Position numbers and translations under genes: made by a program. From Pedobacter westerhofensis (GTDB lineage Bacteria > Bacteroidota > Bacteroidia > Sphingobacteriales > Sphingobacteriaceae): 64,000 bases of DNA. The number at the start of each line of letters is the position of its first letter. Position 1 is the stretch's first letter. The notes below the pieces were generated by a model that was not told where the DNA came from, made no database searches, and saw nothing but the letters and a program-made list of their open reading frames with translations. Positions 45,275 to 54,465 of this stretch are shown here, one piece after another. The DNA is taken from NCBI RefSeq assembly GCF_900182595.1, contig NZ_FXTN01000003.1:434001-498000 (forward strand), read 5' to 3'.

Positions 45275-47551
45275 CTATTTCAATAAGGGTACTTCCTCCT
45301 GGTTTTTATCTTCTTCTGCAATTTGCAGGACTTTATCCATGGTGATCGGCAGGTTGCGCACCCTTACACCGGTGGCATGGAATACTGCATTTGCAATTGC
45401 CGGGGCAACAGCAACAATTCCGATTTCCCCTACTCCTTTAATCCCGAGCGGGTTGACCAGATCGTCATGCTCCTCTACAAAGATAACATCAATTTCGTTG
45501 ATATCTTTATTTACGGCAACATGATATTCTGCCAGGCTATGGTTCATAAAGCGCCCGAATTCGTTATCAAGCACACTTTCTTCTTCCAGGGCCTTACTGA
45601 TCCCCCAAACTACGGAGCCCAGGATCTGGCTTCCGGCGGTTTTAGGATTTAGGATTTTTCCTGCCGCAACCGCACATACTACACGGGTGACAACCACCGT
45701 ACCAAGATCTGCATCTACCTTCACCTCGGCAAACACAGCAGCATGGGAGTTGAAAGAGTGGGTCTTCTTTGCTTTTGGATCAGGTCCGGACATGGCGGTT
45801 TCCAAAATGCTGTTTACACCTGATAACCGCATCACATCAACAATAGAAAGTCGCGCTGAAGGGTTGCTTAACAGGGATATGTGACCATGATCGACAGCAA
45901 AATCCTTGATTTTTGCCCTTTTAAAAGGAGTATCCTTGAGTTTACTGGCCATTTCAAAGAGTTTGGTCTTTACTTCTTCACACACCGCCTTAACGGCAGA
46001 ACCTACAGAAGCTGCTGTCCATGAACCTCCTTCGAGGGGTGCCATTGGCATGTGCGTATCCCCCAGCTGGAAGGTCACATCATCGAGCCCCAGTCCGAGG
46101 GTCTCCGCGCCAATCTGCGTCATGATCGTATAGGTTCCTGTTCCGATATCTGAGGTGCCACTGCTTAAGATCAACTTGCCGTCGGCACTCAGGATTGCCT
46201 GTGCCTTGGCCGGCATCATCAGGGCATCCCATGCACCATTTGCCATTCCCCAGCCTACCAGCTGATTTCCCTCGCGCATGGACTGGGGTTCCAGCGGACG
46301 GTTTTCCCAACCGAATTTCGCTGCGCCCTGATCGTAACAGGCCCTGAGCTCTTTACTGGAATATGGTTTTTTCTCTACCTGGTCTTCCTCGGCATAGTTG
46401 ATGCGCCTGAATTCCAGAGGATCCATTTTTATGGCATAAGCCATTTCATCAATCGCGCTTTCAAAGGCATGGGCACTGGTTACCGCTCCCGGAGCACGCA
46501 TATCTGTAGGCGTGGCTACGTTTAGCTTGACAAGTTCATATTTCAGTTTGACATTTTCGCAGTTGTACATGGTGCCCGACCAGTTGGCGACGATCTCTGT
46601 ATAATCTTCGTAGGTAGAGGTCTCGCCAAATGCCGCATGCTGGATGGAGGTCAGTTTTCCGTTCAGATCAGCGCTCATGGCGATGCGCTGTACACTTCCG
46701 GGACGGTGGCCGAAAGAGAACATCTGCTGACGGGTAAGTACCAGCCTGATATTTCTTCTCAGCTCCAGGGAGGCCAGGGTAGCCAGGAAAACATTGTACT
46801 TGGGGCGCAGCCCGATGCCGAAAGCACCACCGACAAATGGGGATACCACGCGTACATTCTCCATTTTTAACCCAAATACATTGCTGATATACATTTGTAC
46901 GTTGCTTACGCCTTGTGTTTTATCATAGAGGGTAATCTTCCCTTCTTCTTCCCAGATTGCCGTAGTGGCCAGCATTTCCAGTGGATTGTGATGCTCAGCG
47001 GCATGTACATACTCGCCCTGTATTTTATATTCCGCTTTGCGGTATGCTTTTTCAGCGTTGCCGCGGCTTTTAGGCTGCACATATCCGATCTTGCCCATTG
47101 GCGCTTCCTTTGAATGGTCCAGCTCTCCCTGCAGATTGGTGACATGCGGGTATTCTTTGTAGCTGATTTCGATGAGCGAAGCGGCAAGACGTGCAATTTC
47201 AAAGCTCTCTGCTACAACGAGCCCGATGGGCTGCATGCTGAACAGGATCTTGTTGCTCCCCAGCGGCCTGAATGGTGTGCCTGCCGTAGAATCCATATCC
47301 TTGTATTTGATATTGAACCAGGTCAGGTCTTCAACATTCTCATGGGTAAATACGGAGATCACACCTTTGATGCCCATGGCGGCAGTAGTATCTATACTGA
47401 GGATTTCCCCGCTGGCGATATTGCTGTTGAGCACATAGCCATACAGCAGGCCATCGGCTGCGAATTCTGCCGCGTATTTTGCTTTGCCGGTAACTTTCAG
47501 CGGACCATCGACGCGGCTGGCCGACTGACCTGTATATTTGGTATTCATCAT
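45275..47551 (-). CDS. Molybdenum hydroxylase large subunit (XdhB/PaoC-like)
   Basis: The molybdopterin-binding catalytic subunit, 758 residues. The a/b-hammerhead N-terminal domain (DGPLKVTGKAKYAAEF) is followed by cofactor-binding motifs GGAFGIGLRPKYN, MRAPGAVTSAHAFESAIDE, SSGTSDIGTGTYT and the catalytic Glu in IKGVGEIGIV. It oxidises an aldehyde or N-heterocycle with water as oxygen source. The gene order 2Fe-2S, FAD, Mo and the 4Fe-4S motif in the FAD subunit resemble E. coli PaoABC (YagTSR), so an aldehyde is the first guess for the substrate. Followed directly by xdhC. Confidence 0.93.
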   Translation of the reverse strand: MMNTKYTGQSASRVDGPLKVTGKAKYAAEFAADGLLYGYVLNSNIASGEILSIDTTAAMGIKGVISVFTHENVEDLTWFNIKYKDMDSTAGTPFRPLGSNKILFSMQPIGLVVAESFEIARLAASLIEISYKEYPHVTNLQGELDHSKEAPMGKIGYVQPKSRGNAEKAYRKAEYKIQGEYVHAAEHHNPLEMLATTAIWEEEGKITLYDKTQGVSNVQMYISNVFGLKMENVRVVSPFVGGAFGIGLRPKYNVFLATLASLELRRNIRLVLTRQQMFSFGHRPGSVQRIAMSADLNGKLTSIQHAAFGETSTYEDYTEIVANWSGTMYNCENVKLKYELVKLNVATPTDMRAPGAVTSAHAFESAIDEMAYAIKMDPLEFRRINYAEEDQVEKKPYSSKELRACYDQGAAKFGWENRPLEPQSMREGNQLVGWGMANGAWDALMMPAKAQAILSADGKLILSSGTSDIGTGTYTIMTQIGAETLGLGLDDVTFQLGDTHMPMAPLEGGSWTAASVGSAVKAVCEEVKTKLFEMASKLKDTPFKRAKIKDFAVDHGHISLLSNPSARLSIVDVMRLSGVNSILETAMSGPDPKAKKTHSFNSHAAVFAEVKVDADLGTVVVTRVVCAVAAGKILNPKTAGSQILGSVVWGISKALEEESVLDNEFGRFMNHSLAEYHVAVNKDINEIDVIFVEEHDDLVNPLGIKGVGEIGIVAVAPAIANAVFHATGVRVRNLPITMDKVLQIAEEDKNQEEVPLLK

Positions 47552-47566
47552 TTCTGTAGGTTAGGT

Positions 47567-48583
47567 TTAAACAAGAGGTTGACTGGAAGGCTCTTCAACA
47601 CTTTGAGCTGCTGCGGTGGTCAGGGCTCTGACAATTGCACGTTTTGCCAGTTCAATTTTAAAGGTATTGTGACCGTAACCTATGGCACCTGACAATACCG
47701 TATCGGCAAAAGCCTTGAAGTGATCAGCCGTAGCCGGCTGTCCTTTTAATTGTTCTTCCGCTGCCTCATCGCGCCATGGTTTATGCGCCACTCCACCAAG
47801 GGCTACACGTGCTTCCAGGATTTGATCTCCGTTCATTTCCAGTGCAACTGCCACTGAAACCAATGCAAAAGCATAAGACTGCCTGTCGCGCAGTTTCAGG
47901 TAGGCCACGTTAGTCTTAAATTGTTTTTCCGGCAGATCTATTGAAGTGATCAGGTCGCCATGTTCCAGGTTATTGTCCAGATGAGGAGCATCTCCGGGTA
48001 AACGGTGCAGATCGGCAAAATCAATTGTCCGCTCTCCGTTGACGCCTTTGATATTTACCCTGGCTCCAAGTGCCCTCAGCGCCACACACATGTCTGAAGG
48101 GTGGGTGGCGATACAGTGTTCGCTTGTGCCCAGTATCGCATGGATACGGTTAAAACCATTTAAAGCCGAACAACCTGTGCCTGGCTCTCTTTTGTTGCAG
48201 GGTGTAGCGTGATCGTAAAAATAATAACAGCGGGTACGTTGCAGGGGATTACCTCCGTTAGTGGCCATGTTCCTCAGTTGTGGCGAAGCACCTGCAAGAA
48301 TCGCTTTTGATAAGAGCGGGTAGTTTTGCTCTACAAGTTCATTCCATGCGGTATCTGCATTGGTGACCAGTGCACCCAGTCGCAGTCCCCCTTGCGGGAG
48401 AGGTTCTATTCTGGCGAGGTCGAGCCGGTTGATATCAATGACATAGGGAGGCTGTTCGATATTCTCCTTCATGAGGTCGAACAGGTTGGTTCCCCCTGCC
48501 ACAAATTTGCCATTGGATTGCTGTGCCAGCTGGCTTACAGCTTCTGCAGGATCTGCAGCGCGGATGTAGGAAAAACTATTCAT
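47567..48583 (-). CDS. Molybdenum hydroxylase FAD subunit with 4Fe-4S motif (PaoB-like)
   Basis: FAD-binding subunit of the CO-dehydrogenase/xanthine-dehydrogenase family: FVAGGTNLFDLM (FAD loop) and LRNMATNGGNPLQRTRC. A Cys-rich insertion (TRCYYFYDHATPCNKREPGTGCSALNGF... with a further Cys at SEHC and MCV) matches the extra [4Fe-4S] cluster of PaoB and 4-hydroxybenzoyl-CoA reductase beta. The start at 48583 is set by a strong ribosome-binding site and an 8-bp overlap with the upstream gene; a longer frame to 48673 exists. Electrons pass from Mo through the clusters to FAD. Confidence 0.92.
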   Translation of the reverse strand: MNSFSYIRAADPAEAVSQLAQQSNGKFVAGGTNLFDLMKENIEQPPYVIDINRLDLARIEPLPQGGLRLGALVTNADTAWNELVEQNYPLLSKAILAGASPQLRNMATNGGNPLQRTRCYYFYDHATPCNKREPGTGCSALNGFNRIHAILGTSEHCIATHPSDMCVALRALGARVNIKGVNGERTIDFADLHRLPGDAPHLDNNLEHGDLITSIDLPEKQFKTNVAYLKLRDRQSYAFALVSVAVALEMNGDQILEARVALGGVAHKPWRDEAAEEQLKGQPATADHFKAFADTVLSGAIGYGHNTFKIELAKRAIVRALTTAAAQSVEEPSSQPLV

Positions 48584-49214
48584 GAGATGCTCCTCCTTCT
48601 GCTTCAGTGACAAGCTCAGCCTCGCGGGCTGGTGCTCCGGGTACGGATGTTTCATCACGCTCTGACACTTCATGAAGGCCGGACGCTTCAGTGTTCTTCA
48701 GCAGGATCGCCGCTTCTGCTTCCTGCTCCTTTACCTGCATGATTGCTTCGTTAATATGCGTGTATGCACCGCAGCGACAGATATTGCCGCTCATCAGTTC
48801 TTTTACATCATCTAAAGTATTTGCTTTACCTTCATTCATCAGGCCAATAGCCGAACAGATCTGCCCCGGTGTACAGTAGCCGCACTGAAAAGCATCGTGT
48901 TCTATAAAAGCCTGCTGCAGGGGATGAAGTGTATCGCCATGGGCGATGCCTTCTATGGTAACGATTTCGGAACCTTCTTTCATTACGGCCATCGTGAGGC
49001 AGGAATTGATCCTTTTGCCATCCACCAGGACCGTACATGCACCGCACTGGCCATGATCGCATCCCTTTTTGGTTCCTGTTAAATGAAGATGTTCACGAAG
49101 GGTATCCAGAAGGCTTACCCAGGGTTGAAGCGAAAGGTTATGCTGCTGCCCGTTCACGTTGAGACTAACCGGAATGGATTCCGGCAGCTGTAGATTCTGT
49201 ACTGAGTTTTTCAT
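48576..49214 (-). CDS. Molybdenum hydroxylase 2Fe-2S subunit (PaoA-like)
   Basis: A 212-residue iron-sulfur subunit with both [2Fe-2S] clusters: the plant-ferredoxin type (GCDHGQCGACTVLVDGKRINSC) and the helical type (CGYCTPGQICSAIGLM and GNICRCGAY). Unlike E. coli PaoA it has no Tat signal peptide, so the enzyme is probably cytoplasmic. A C-terminal extension of about 40 residues is acidic (ETSVPGAPAREAELVTEAEGG). It is the first gene of the eleven-gene cluster, with a 197-bp gap to the small gene upstream. Confidence 0.93.
   Translation of the reverse strand: MKNSVQNLQLPESIPVSLNVNGQQHNLSLQPWVSLLDTLREHLHLTGTKKGCDHGQCGACTVLVDGKRINSCLTMAVMKEGSEIVTIEGIAHGDTLHPLQQAFIEHDAFQCGYCTPGQICSAIGLMNEGKANTLDDVKELMSGNICRCGAYTHINEAIMQVKEQEAEAAILLKNTEASGLHEVSERDETSVPGAPAREAELVTEAEGGASHE
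48590..48598 (-). promoter_or_regulatory. Strong Shine-Dalgarno that fixes the FAD-subunit start
   Basis: AAGGAGGAG on the minus strand lies 6 nt upstream of the ATG at 48583. Such extended SD sites are uncommon in Bacteroidota, and this one supports the shorter FAD subunit. It lies inside the 3' end of the 2Fe-2S gene, giving translational coupling. Confidence 0.7.
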
Positions 49215-49411
49215 AGTAAAAACATTTTATACTGTCCGGCCCTATACAGGATCATGAATGACCATGAATAGACCCTGCTGTTGAGTTATGGTTAGATAAA
49301 ACTGCAACAGACAGTATTTTTAAATGTTTTTCCTAAAATCCGCCCAGCGGTAATTTAAAGGGATTATAAATAGAGCTACCCTGCATATATTCAATTTCAG
49401 GGCAACAGTAA

Positions 49412-49633
49412 TTACATCCTGTACCGTAAGGATACCGACCTGCCTAAGGCCTGGGCAAAATCCGGTTCAATGGTGATGTCGCCATCCTGTTGCACCCATA
49501 TCTTACTGGTATCTTTTGATAATGTAATAGATGAACCATTTAAGACTATTTTTAATTCGGCAGTGTCTTTATTAATCTCCGCACCATTGATAATCTCATA
49601 CACATAGTCAGTGTCTTTATACGTAATACGCAT
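49412..49633 (-). CDS. Small protein of unknown function
   Basis: A 73-residue soluble protein (starting MRITYKDTDYVYEI; an in-frame ATG 12 bp upstream would add MGLK). Predicted all-beta with a C-terminal ALGRSVSLRYRM strand. It resembles small conserved Bacteroidota proteins of unknown role, but no family can be named. It lies alone between the molybdenum cluster and the porin remnant. Confidence 0.5.
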   Translation of the reverse strand: MRITYKDTDYVYEIINGAEINKDTAELKIVLNGSSITLSKDTSKIWVQQDGDITIEPDFAQALGRSVSLRYRM

Positions 49634-49805
49634 CTTCAATCCCATATTCTTCTCCTTGGCCCAAAGGTAAATTAAAACATCTATAACTGGCAGTTTTTGT
49701 TTTTATTGCTTTAAAAAAGGTGTAAACGGGGTTTTTAGGAGATATGAATGGTGGAAGGACTGAACTGGAAATTATTTCCGGGCAGGGAACCGGATGAATA
49801 ATTGC

Positions 49806-49833
49806 CATCCTGCAGTGTATATCCTGCAGGATG
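49806..49833. terminator. Hairpin after the porin remnant
   Basis: A perfect 10-bp inverted repeat, CATCCTGCAG/CTGCAGGATG with an 8-nt loop, directly after the stop codon of the porin remnant. No U-run follows on either strand. It is probably the old terminator of the once-complete porin gene. Confidence 0.5.
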
Positions 49834-49842
49834 ATCAGGATA

Positions 49843-50064
49843 CTAAAAAGCATAAACTGCAGCCAATGAGAACTGGGATGCGGTCTTTGTGGGGTCGAGA
49901 TTATTTTTAATAAACTGGGCAGAGGAACCATTATCCACCCGGATTTCGGGAATAAAGGTAAGCCCCCCGGCTTTTAAATTTGCAGACAGGGTTAAAGCGC
50001 TGACAGACTCACCGGGGTTTACACCAGAAAAGGACATCCCGTTGGTATCATTTTTCGATTTGGA
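49843..50064 (-). pseudogene. 3' remnant of a BBP2/OmpL-like porin
   Basis: About 75 codons that read as the C-terminus of a Bacteroidota beta-barrel porin (BBP2, OmpL-like family): the last strands follow the pattern YSKSKNDTNGM...GESVSALTLSANLKAGGLTFIPEIRVDNG and end SQFSLAAVYAF. The frame is open upstream only to a TAA at 50107-50109, inside the terminator of the peptidase operon; no start codon or signal peptide can precede it. ATG 50037 is internal to the barrel. The rest of the porin was evidently deleted, with the junction at or next to the terminator at 50067-50106. Confidence 0.7.
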
Positions 50065-50066
50065 GT

Positions 50067-50106
50067 AAAAAAATAGAGCGGTCCTGATCGTCAGACCAGA
50101 ACCGCT
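50067..50106 (-). terminator. Terminator of the peptidase operon
   Basis: On the minus strand AGCGGTTCTG (10 nt) pairs with CAGGACCGCT (one G-U pair), followed by CTA and seven Ts. It lies 25 bp after the stop of the last peptidase gene. Confidence 0.85.
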
Positions 50107-50131
50107 TTATCAATGATTTCCAGAAGCCTAT

Positions 50132-52984
50132 TTATTTGCCTGTAAATCCGTAGAACTGGTTGAACAATAACTTGAAAGTACCGTGCGACTGTCCCCTGAA
50201 GGTAATATCCGGACCAAAAGTATAGAGTTTACCTTTGCCAACCTGAGCTGCAAAACCTGCCACACCATCTTTCAGGTACGACTGCCCCCAGGCCCATCCG
50301 CTGCGCAAAGGCTTGTCTGTAGCAAACCAGAGGATCGGCTGTACGCCTTTCTTCGCTGCATCATCGTCCAGTTTAAACACCGGGCTGTTATCAAAATTAA
50401 CATCCACATCAGCAGGCATGCCCCAGGCAGCAGCAACCGTTGGGTCTACACTGGCCTGCAGGATACTTCCGGGAATGTAATATTTGGTACCAGGCAATGG
50501 TTTATTGCTGTCTTTATCCACCAGGGCATTGTGTACCGGCAGCCCCAGATGGTACGCCAGGTTAGCACTGCTGCCTATCGTTACGATAGAGCCGCCGGCT
50601 TCAAGGAAAGATCTTAACTGCGGTATCGATTTCTCCGGGGTGATCTTGCCCAGCATCTTCTGAAATGCTGAAGGGGTATCTTCGGCTTTTGGCATCCTGT
50701 CATAGAACATACTGTTCGACCTTGGTTCGCCGCCAACCGGAGGGATTGCACGGGTCACAAATACGATGACATCATATTTGCTGTCCAGGTTTCCGGCATC
50801 GATATCCTGCGGATAGACAATGCTGTAGTCAAAATGATTTTGCTCCATCAGCCAGCGCAGCCAGCCCGAAGGGATAGAACCACCATACTGGTCCCAGAGG
50901 CCAATACGAAGCGAGGTGATTTTTTTGGCATCGGCAGGCATCTCATCTGTTGCCATCACCTTTACGCCCAAACCTGCATCTGCTTTATCCAGTACTGATT
51001 TTGCCATCGCTCCTGCAGGAATATAGAAGGTTCCTGTTTCTGCAAGACCACCAGCACCCTTGGGTACACGGTAAACTTCTACGCCTGCTTTCAGCAGATC
51101 ATTGGCCACGCTGAATGAATTGTTTACCTGTGAACTGAGCAGGTAACCTTTTGCTGCAGCAGGGACCACTGCTTTAGGTGGCACCTGGATCTGCCCGTAA
51201 GGGATCTTCACGAAAGGGCCGCCAAAGTTATTGAGTACGCGGTCAAATTTAACGCCCATCTGGAAAGCTAATGTCCATCCCGCAGCGTCATAAGGCCTGA
51301 TTGGAGGGCCACCCGGGTAAAGGAAATCATTAGGGTGATCCTGTGGCTCAAACATATCCAGGACATGCGGACGGAAAGCCTGGTCGGTTTTTACAATGTA
51401 TGAACCGGCAGGATAGTTAATGCCTTCTACGCTGAAACCGGATGTGGCTTTCTGTACGCTGATCCCTGATTTGATCAGGGCGTTCAGGAACTTGATGGCA
51501 GTAGGGAAATCGGGCTGATCCGCAGAGATGATATATCCCCTTGCATCACGGTTTGCGGGATTTTTAAGTACTGCATCGTAATATTTCATAGGGATATCTG
51601 AACCGCGGGTCATCCATCCCATCGGATCACCTGCTGAACCAGCATTATCACTGCTGCTTTTCTGATCGTTCCTGTAGGCTTGTGTAATGGCATCGGTGCG
51701 TTTCGGCGACAGCGTCCAGTTGTCTTTGCTTCCTCTGTCAATAGAGTTTTTACCCATTTTGTAGATGTTGTACAGCACTTCGTCACGCTGACGTGCCGCA
51801 TAATCAAATACAGAATAGTTTAAAGATACCGAGTAGTCGATCGACTGGCGGAAATGCCATACATCCTGTGGTAAAACAGGGTTTGGCGTTGCGCCGTTTG
51901 GCACCAGCCGCGCCGGCACTACCGGGATTTTCTCGGGTGTAGGGTTACCGATGATCTCGGTAAGCAAACCGATCATGTTGTGGAACTGTGTAGTGGTACG
52001 CAGTCCCCCGTTGTACCAGGTAGAGAAACTTGAACCTGTTAAACGGGTATAACCTGGTTTGTTTTCTACGTTGAGGCGGCTGTACATGGCTGCGCCCAGG
52101 GCATCGATCCCGGTGATCATCAGGGGATCAAACACGTAATTGAAGGGATCGCGGTAAGGCGGCCCTGCCAGCACAGATCCTTCAGGGCCTCTCTGGTGGT
52201 GGTTATACATGATCTGAGGGAACCACTCCAGGAAGAGCTGCCTGCTCATGTTGGTGGCTTCCTTTGTGTTCATCATGTAATAATCACGGTTGTTATCGTG
52301 ACCAATATATTTTTCGTAAAGCGTAGGGATTTCAGTATTCCTTTTCAGGGGATCGGCATCTTTCATATACCAGTTGGAAACGAGTTCCATCCCGTCAGGA
52401 TTGGCATGGGTGAAGAGCACGATGACGTTATCGAGGATACGCATATTTTCCGGGTCCTTGCGACTGATCAGCTGGTACATGGTTTCGATCAGCTGTGCTG
52501 CGCCCACCACTTCTGTAGCATGCAGGCCGCCGTCAATCCATACCACGGCTTTTCCCCTGGCTGCAAGTGTGAGTGCCTGCTGGTTGGTTAAGCCTTCAGC
52601 GCGCGCAAGTTTCTGGGCGATGTCTTTGTACATTGCCAGGTTTTTGATATTCTCAGGTGAAGAAACAACCATCATATATTCATGGCGCCCTTCTTCGGTA
52701 AGCCCGATATCTACCAGCTTTGTTCTTGGGGAAGCCGCCAGTTTGTTGTAATACGCAACCGTTTGGGTGTAATTGGCCAGTTTATAATCGTCGCCGATAT
52801 TGAAACCGAAATGCTCTTTTGGAGAGGGAACGCTTTGTCCGGGATATTTCGCCTGCTTATAGCCGTCTGCGGTTTTTACCACCAGAGGCTTTTTGGGAGC
52901 GGTCTGTGCATTTCCCTGAGATGCTGTTACGAGCAGTACTGCGCTGAGCATCCAGGAAAACCTGATGTTTAAAAATGCTTTCAT
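50132..52984 (-). CDS. Secreted M14-family zinc carboxypeptidase
   Basis: A 950-residue exported metallopeptidase: signal peptide (1-26, SQGNAQ) and an M14 catalytic domain (about 55-400) with zinc ligands His155 and Glu158 in GGLHATEVVG, the NPDGME stretch and NHHQRGPEGS. The C-terminal part (about 680-950) resembles the glutamine-amidotransferase-like fold (GGSIVTIGSSANLAYHLG). It should trim amino acids from peptides in the periplasm or at the outer membrane. It is a paralogue of the gene at 55976 and the last of six peptidase genes in an operon, 27 bp after its neighbour. Confidence 0.9.
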   Translation of the reverse strand: MKAFLNIRFSWMLSAVLLVTASQGNAQTAPKKPLVVKTADGYKQAKYPGQSVPSPKEHFGFNIGDDYKLANYTQTVAYYNKLAASPRTKLVDIGLTEEGRHEYMMVVSSPENIKNLAMYKDIAQKLARAEGLTNQQALTLAARGKAVVWIDGGLHATEVVGAAQLIETMYQLISRKDPENMRILDNVIVLFTHANPDGMELVSNWYMKDADPLKRNTEIPTLYEKYIGHDNNRDYYMMNTKEATNMSRQLFLEWFPQIMYNHHQRGPEGSVLAGPPYRDPFNYVFDPLMITGIDALGAAMYSRLNVENKPGYTRLTGSSFSTWYNGGLRTTTQFHNMIGLLTEIIGNPTPEKIPVVPARLVPNGATPNPVLPQDVWHFRQSIDYSVSLNYSVFDYAARQRDEVLYNIYKMGKNSIDRGSKDNWTLSPKRTDAITQAYRNDQKSSSDNAGSAGDPMGWMTRGSDIPMKYYDAVLKNPANRDARGYIISADQPDFPTAIKFLNALIKSGISVQKATSGFSVEGINYPAGSYIVKTDQAFRPHVLDMFEPQDHPNDFLYPGGPPIRPYDAAGWTLAFQMGVKFDRVLNNFGGPFVKIPYGQIQVPPKAVVPAAAKGYLLSSQVNNSFSVANDLLKAGVEVYRVPKGAGGLAETGTFYIPAGAMAKSVLDKADAGLGVKVMATDEMPADAKKITSLRIGLWDQYGGSIPSGWLRWLMEQNHFDYSIVYPQDIDAGNLDSKYDVIVFVTRAIPPVGGEPRSNSMFYDRMPKAEDTPSAFQKMLGKITPEKSIPQLRSFLEAGGSIVTIGSSANLAYHLGLPVHNALVDKDSNKPLPGTKYYIPGSILQASVDPTVAAAWGMPADVDVNFDNSPVFKLDDDAAKKGVQPILWFATDKPLRSGWAWGQSYLKDGVAGFAAQVGKGKLYTFGPDITFRGQSHGTFKLLFNQFYGFTGK

Positions 52985-53011
52985 ATTTACGTTGGTTTTA
53001 GGTTCTTATCG

Positions 53012-54451
53012 TTACTTTCTGTAATCCAGGGCAGGTTTTCTGTCGCCCAGCAATGCCTCATATTTATAGTCGGGACCCTTGCGTTCGTTAAACTCTTTGG
53101 TGGCTGCCTTGAGTACCTCTGGAGTTTTGAACAGGTCATATGCAGAAAGCGCAATGGTTTTCGCAGCGATCATCATCCCCTTCTGGCCGATAGTATTGCC
53201 CGCTGCGGCAACGTTCTGCCAGCTGTGGCCGGATGAGCCGGGAATAAAGGTAGCGGTAGACAAACCGGCAGTTGGGGTTGCCCAGCTGACATCGCCCACA
53301 TCAGAGGAAGCGCCGCCTGCGGAGTTCTTCAGTTCTACAGTGAATGGTTCTACCACTGCGGTGCTGGCCAGTGACGGCTGTTTGCTGCCCTGAAGGGTAG
53401 ACTGTATTTTTTCTGCAAAGGCTTTTTCTTCTGTGGTATAGGTAAATCCGCCTACGATGCGCAGGTTTTTATCCATCACTGTAGACAAAGGCACATTGGC
53501 CAGCATGTTGTATGTTCCGCCGATCACTTCGTAACTCATGGTTGTGCCGGTACCCAGGGCTGCGCCTTCAGCAGCTTTTACCAGTCGCGCCCAAACATCT
53601 TTCACCACCTGCATATCCGGATTTCTTACATAATAATATACTTCTGCGAAAGCAGGGACCACATTTGGTGCTTCGCCGCCGCGGGTGATCACATAGTGCA
53701 CACGTGTATCTGAAGGGATATGCTCGCGCATCATGTTCACCATATTGTCCATCGCCTCTACGGCGTCGAGTGCCGAACGGCCTTTTTCCGGCGCTGCCGC
53801 AGCATGGGCCGAAATTCCCTTAAACCTGAATTTGGCGCTTTTGTTGGCTAACCAGGGAGAGATACTTGCCGAGTTGGAATTGCCCGGATGCCAGTGCAAT
53901 GTAGCATCTACATCGTTGAACAATCCGGCACGGACGAGGTATACTTTGCCTGAGCCGCCTTCTTCTGCCGGGCAGCCCATCAGTTTCAGTGTGCCTTTGG
54001 TTCCGCTTTGCGCCATCCAGTCTTTTACGGCTATGGCCGCAGCTACTGATGCTGTTCCAAAAAGGTTGTGCCCGCAGCCGTGGCCTGCTTTGCCGCCGGC
54101 AGATTCCTGAAAGGGATTTTCTGTCTGCGAGATCCCCGGTAAGGCATCATATTCTGCCAGGATGGCGATCACAGGTTTTCCGGAGCCATAGGTAGCCACA
54201 AAGGCTGTAGGAATTTCGGCGACGCCTTTTTCCAGCTTAAACCCTGCCTGTTCCAGCTGAGTTTCCAGCAGGGCTGAGCTCTTTTCCTCCTGATAACCCA
54301 TCTCTGCCCAGCCCCAGATATCCTTGGAGATTTTATTGTATACCGGAGCTTTGGCGTCGAGCGCGGAGATCAGTTTCTTTTTATCGGCATTCTGTGCAAA
54401 TGCACTGACAGATATTCCCAATGCCAGGCTGAGTAGCGTAATGTTTTTCAT
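53012..54451 (-). CDS. Secreted M20D amidohydrolase (AbgB-like)
   Basis: A 479-residue exported zinc amidohydrolase of the M20 family, similar to p-aminobenzoyl-glutamate hydrolase subunit B and N-acyl-amino-acid hydrolases. Signal peptide (1-19). Metal ligands in GHGCGHNLFG (Cys126, His128), PAEEGGSGK (Glu163/164), HWHPG (His186/188) and GSSGHSWQN. A dimerisation domain lies in the middle. Close paralogue of the gene at 54466, 14 bp upstream, from tandem duplication. It probably cleaves N-acyl or dipeptide bonds in imported peptides. Confidence 0.92.
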   Translation of the reverse strand: MKNITLLSLALGISVSAFAQNADKKKLISALDAKAPVYNKISKDIWGWAEMGYQEEKSSALLETQLEQAGFKLEKGVAEIPTAFVATYGSGKPVIAILAEYDALPGISQTENPFQESAGGKAGHGCGHNLFGTASVAAAIAVKDWMAQSGTKGTLKLMGCPAEEGGSGKVYLVRAGLFNDVDATLHWHPGNSNSASISPWLANKSAKFRFKGISAHAAAAPEKGRSALDAVEAMDNMVNMMREHIPSDTRVHYVITRGGEAPNVVPAFAEVYYYVRNPDMQVVKDVWARLVKAAEGAALGTGTTMSYEVIGGTYNMLANVPLSTVMDKNLRIVGGFTYTTEEKAFAEKIQSTLQGSKQPSLASTAVVEPFTVELKNSAGGASSDVGDVSWATPTAGLSTATFIPGSSGHSWQNVAAAGNTIGQKGMMIAAKTIALSAYDLFKTPEVLKAATKEFNERKGPDYKYEALLGDRKPALDYRK

Positions 54452-54465
54452 TGAATTGTGTTTAA

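Noticed and set aside
49617..49931. 104-codon minus-strand frame between the small gene and the porin remnant
   Set aside because: Out of frame with the recognisable porin end and without any protein-like pattern.
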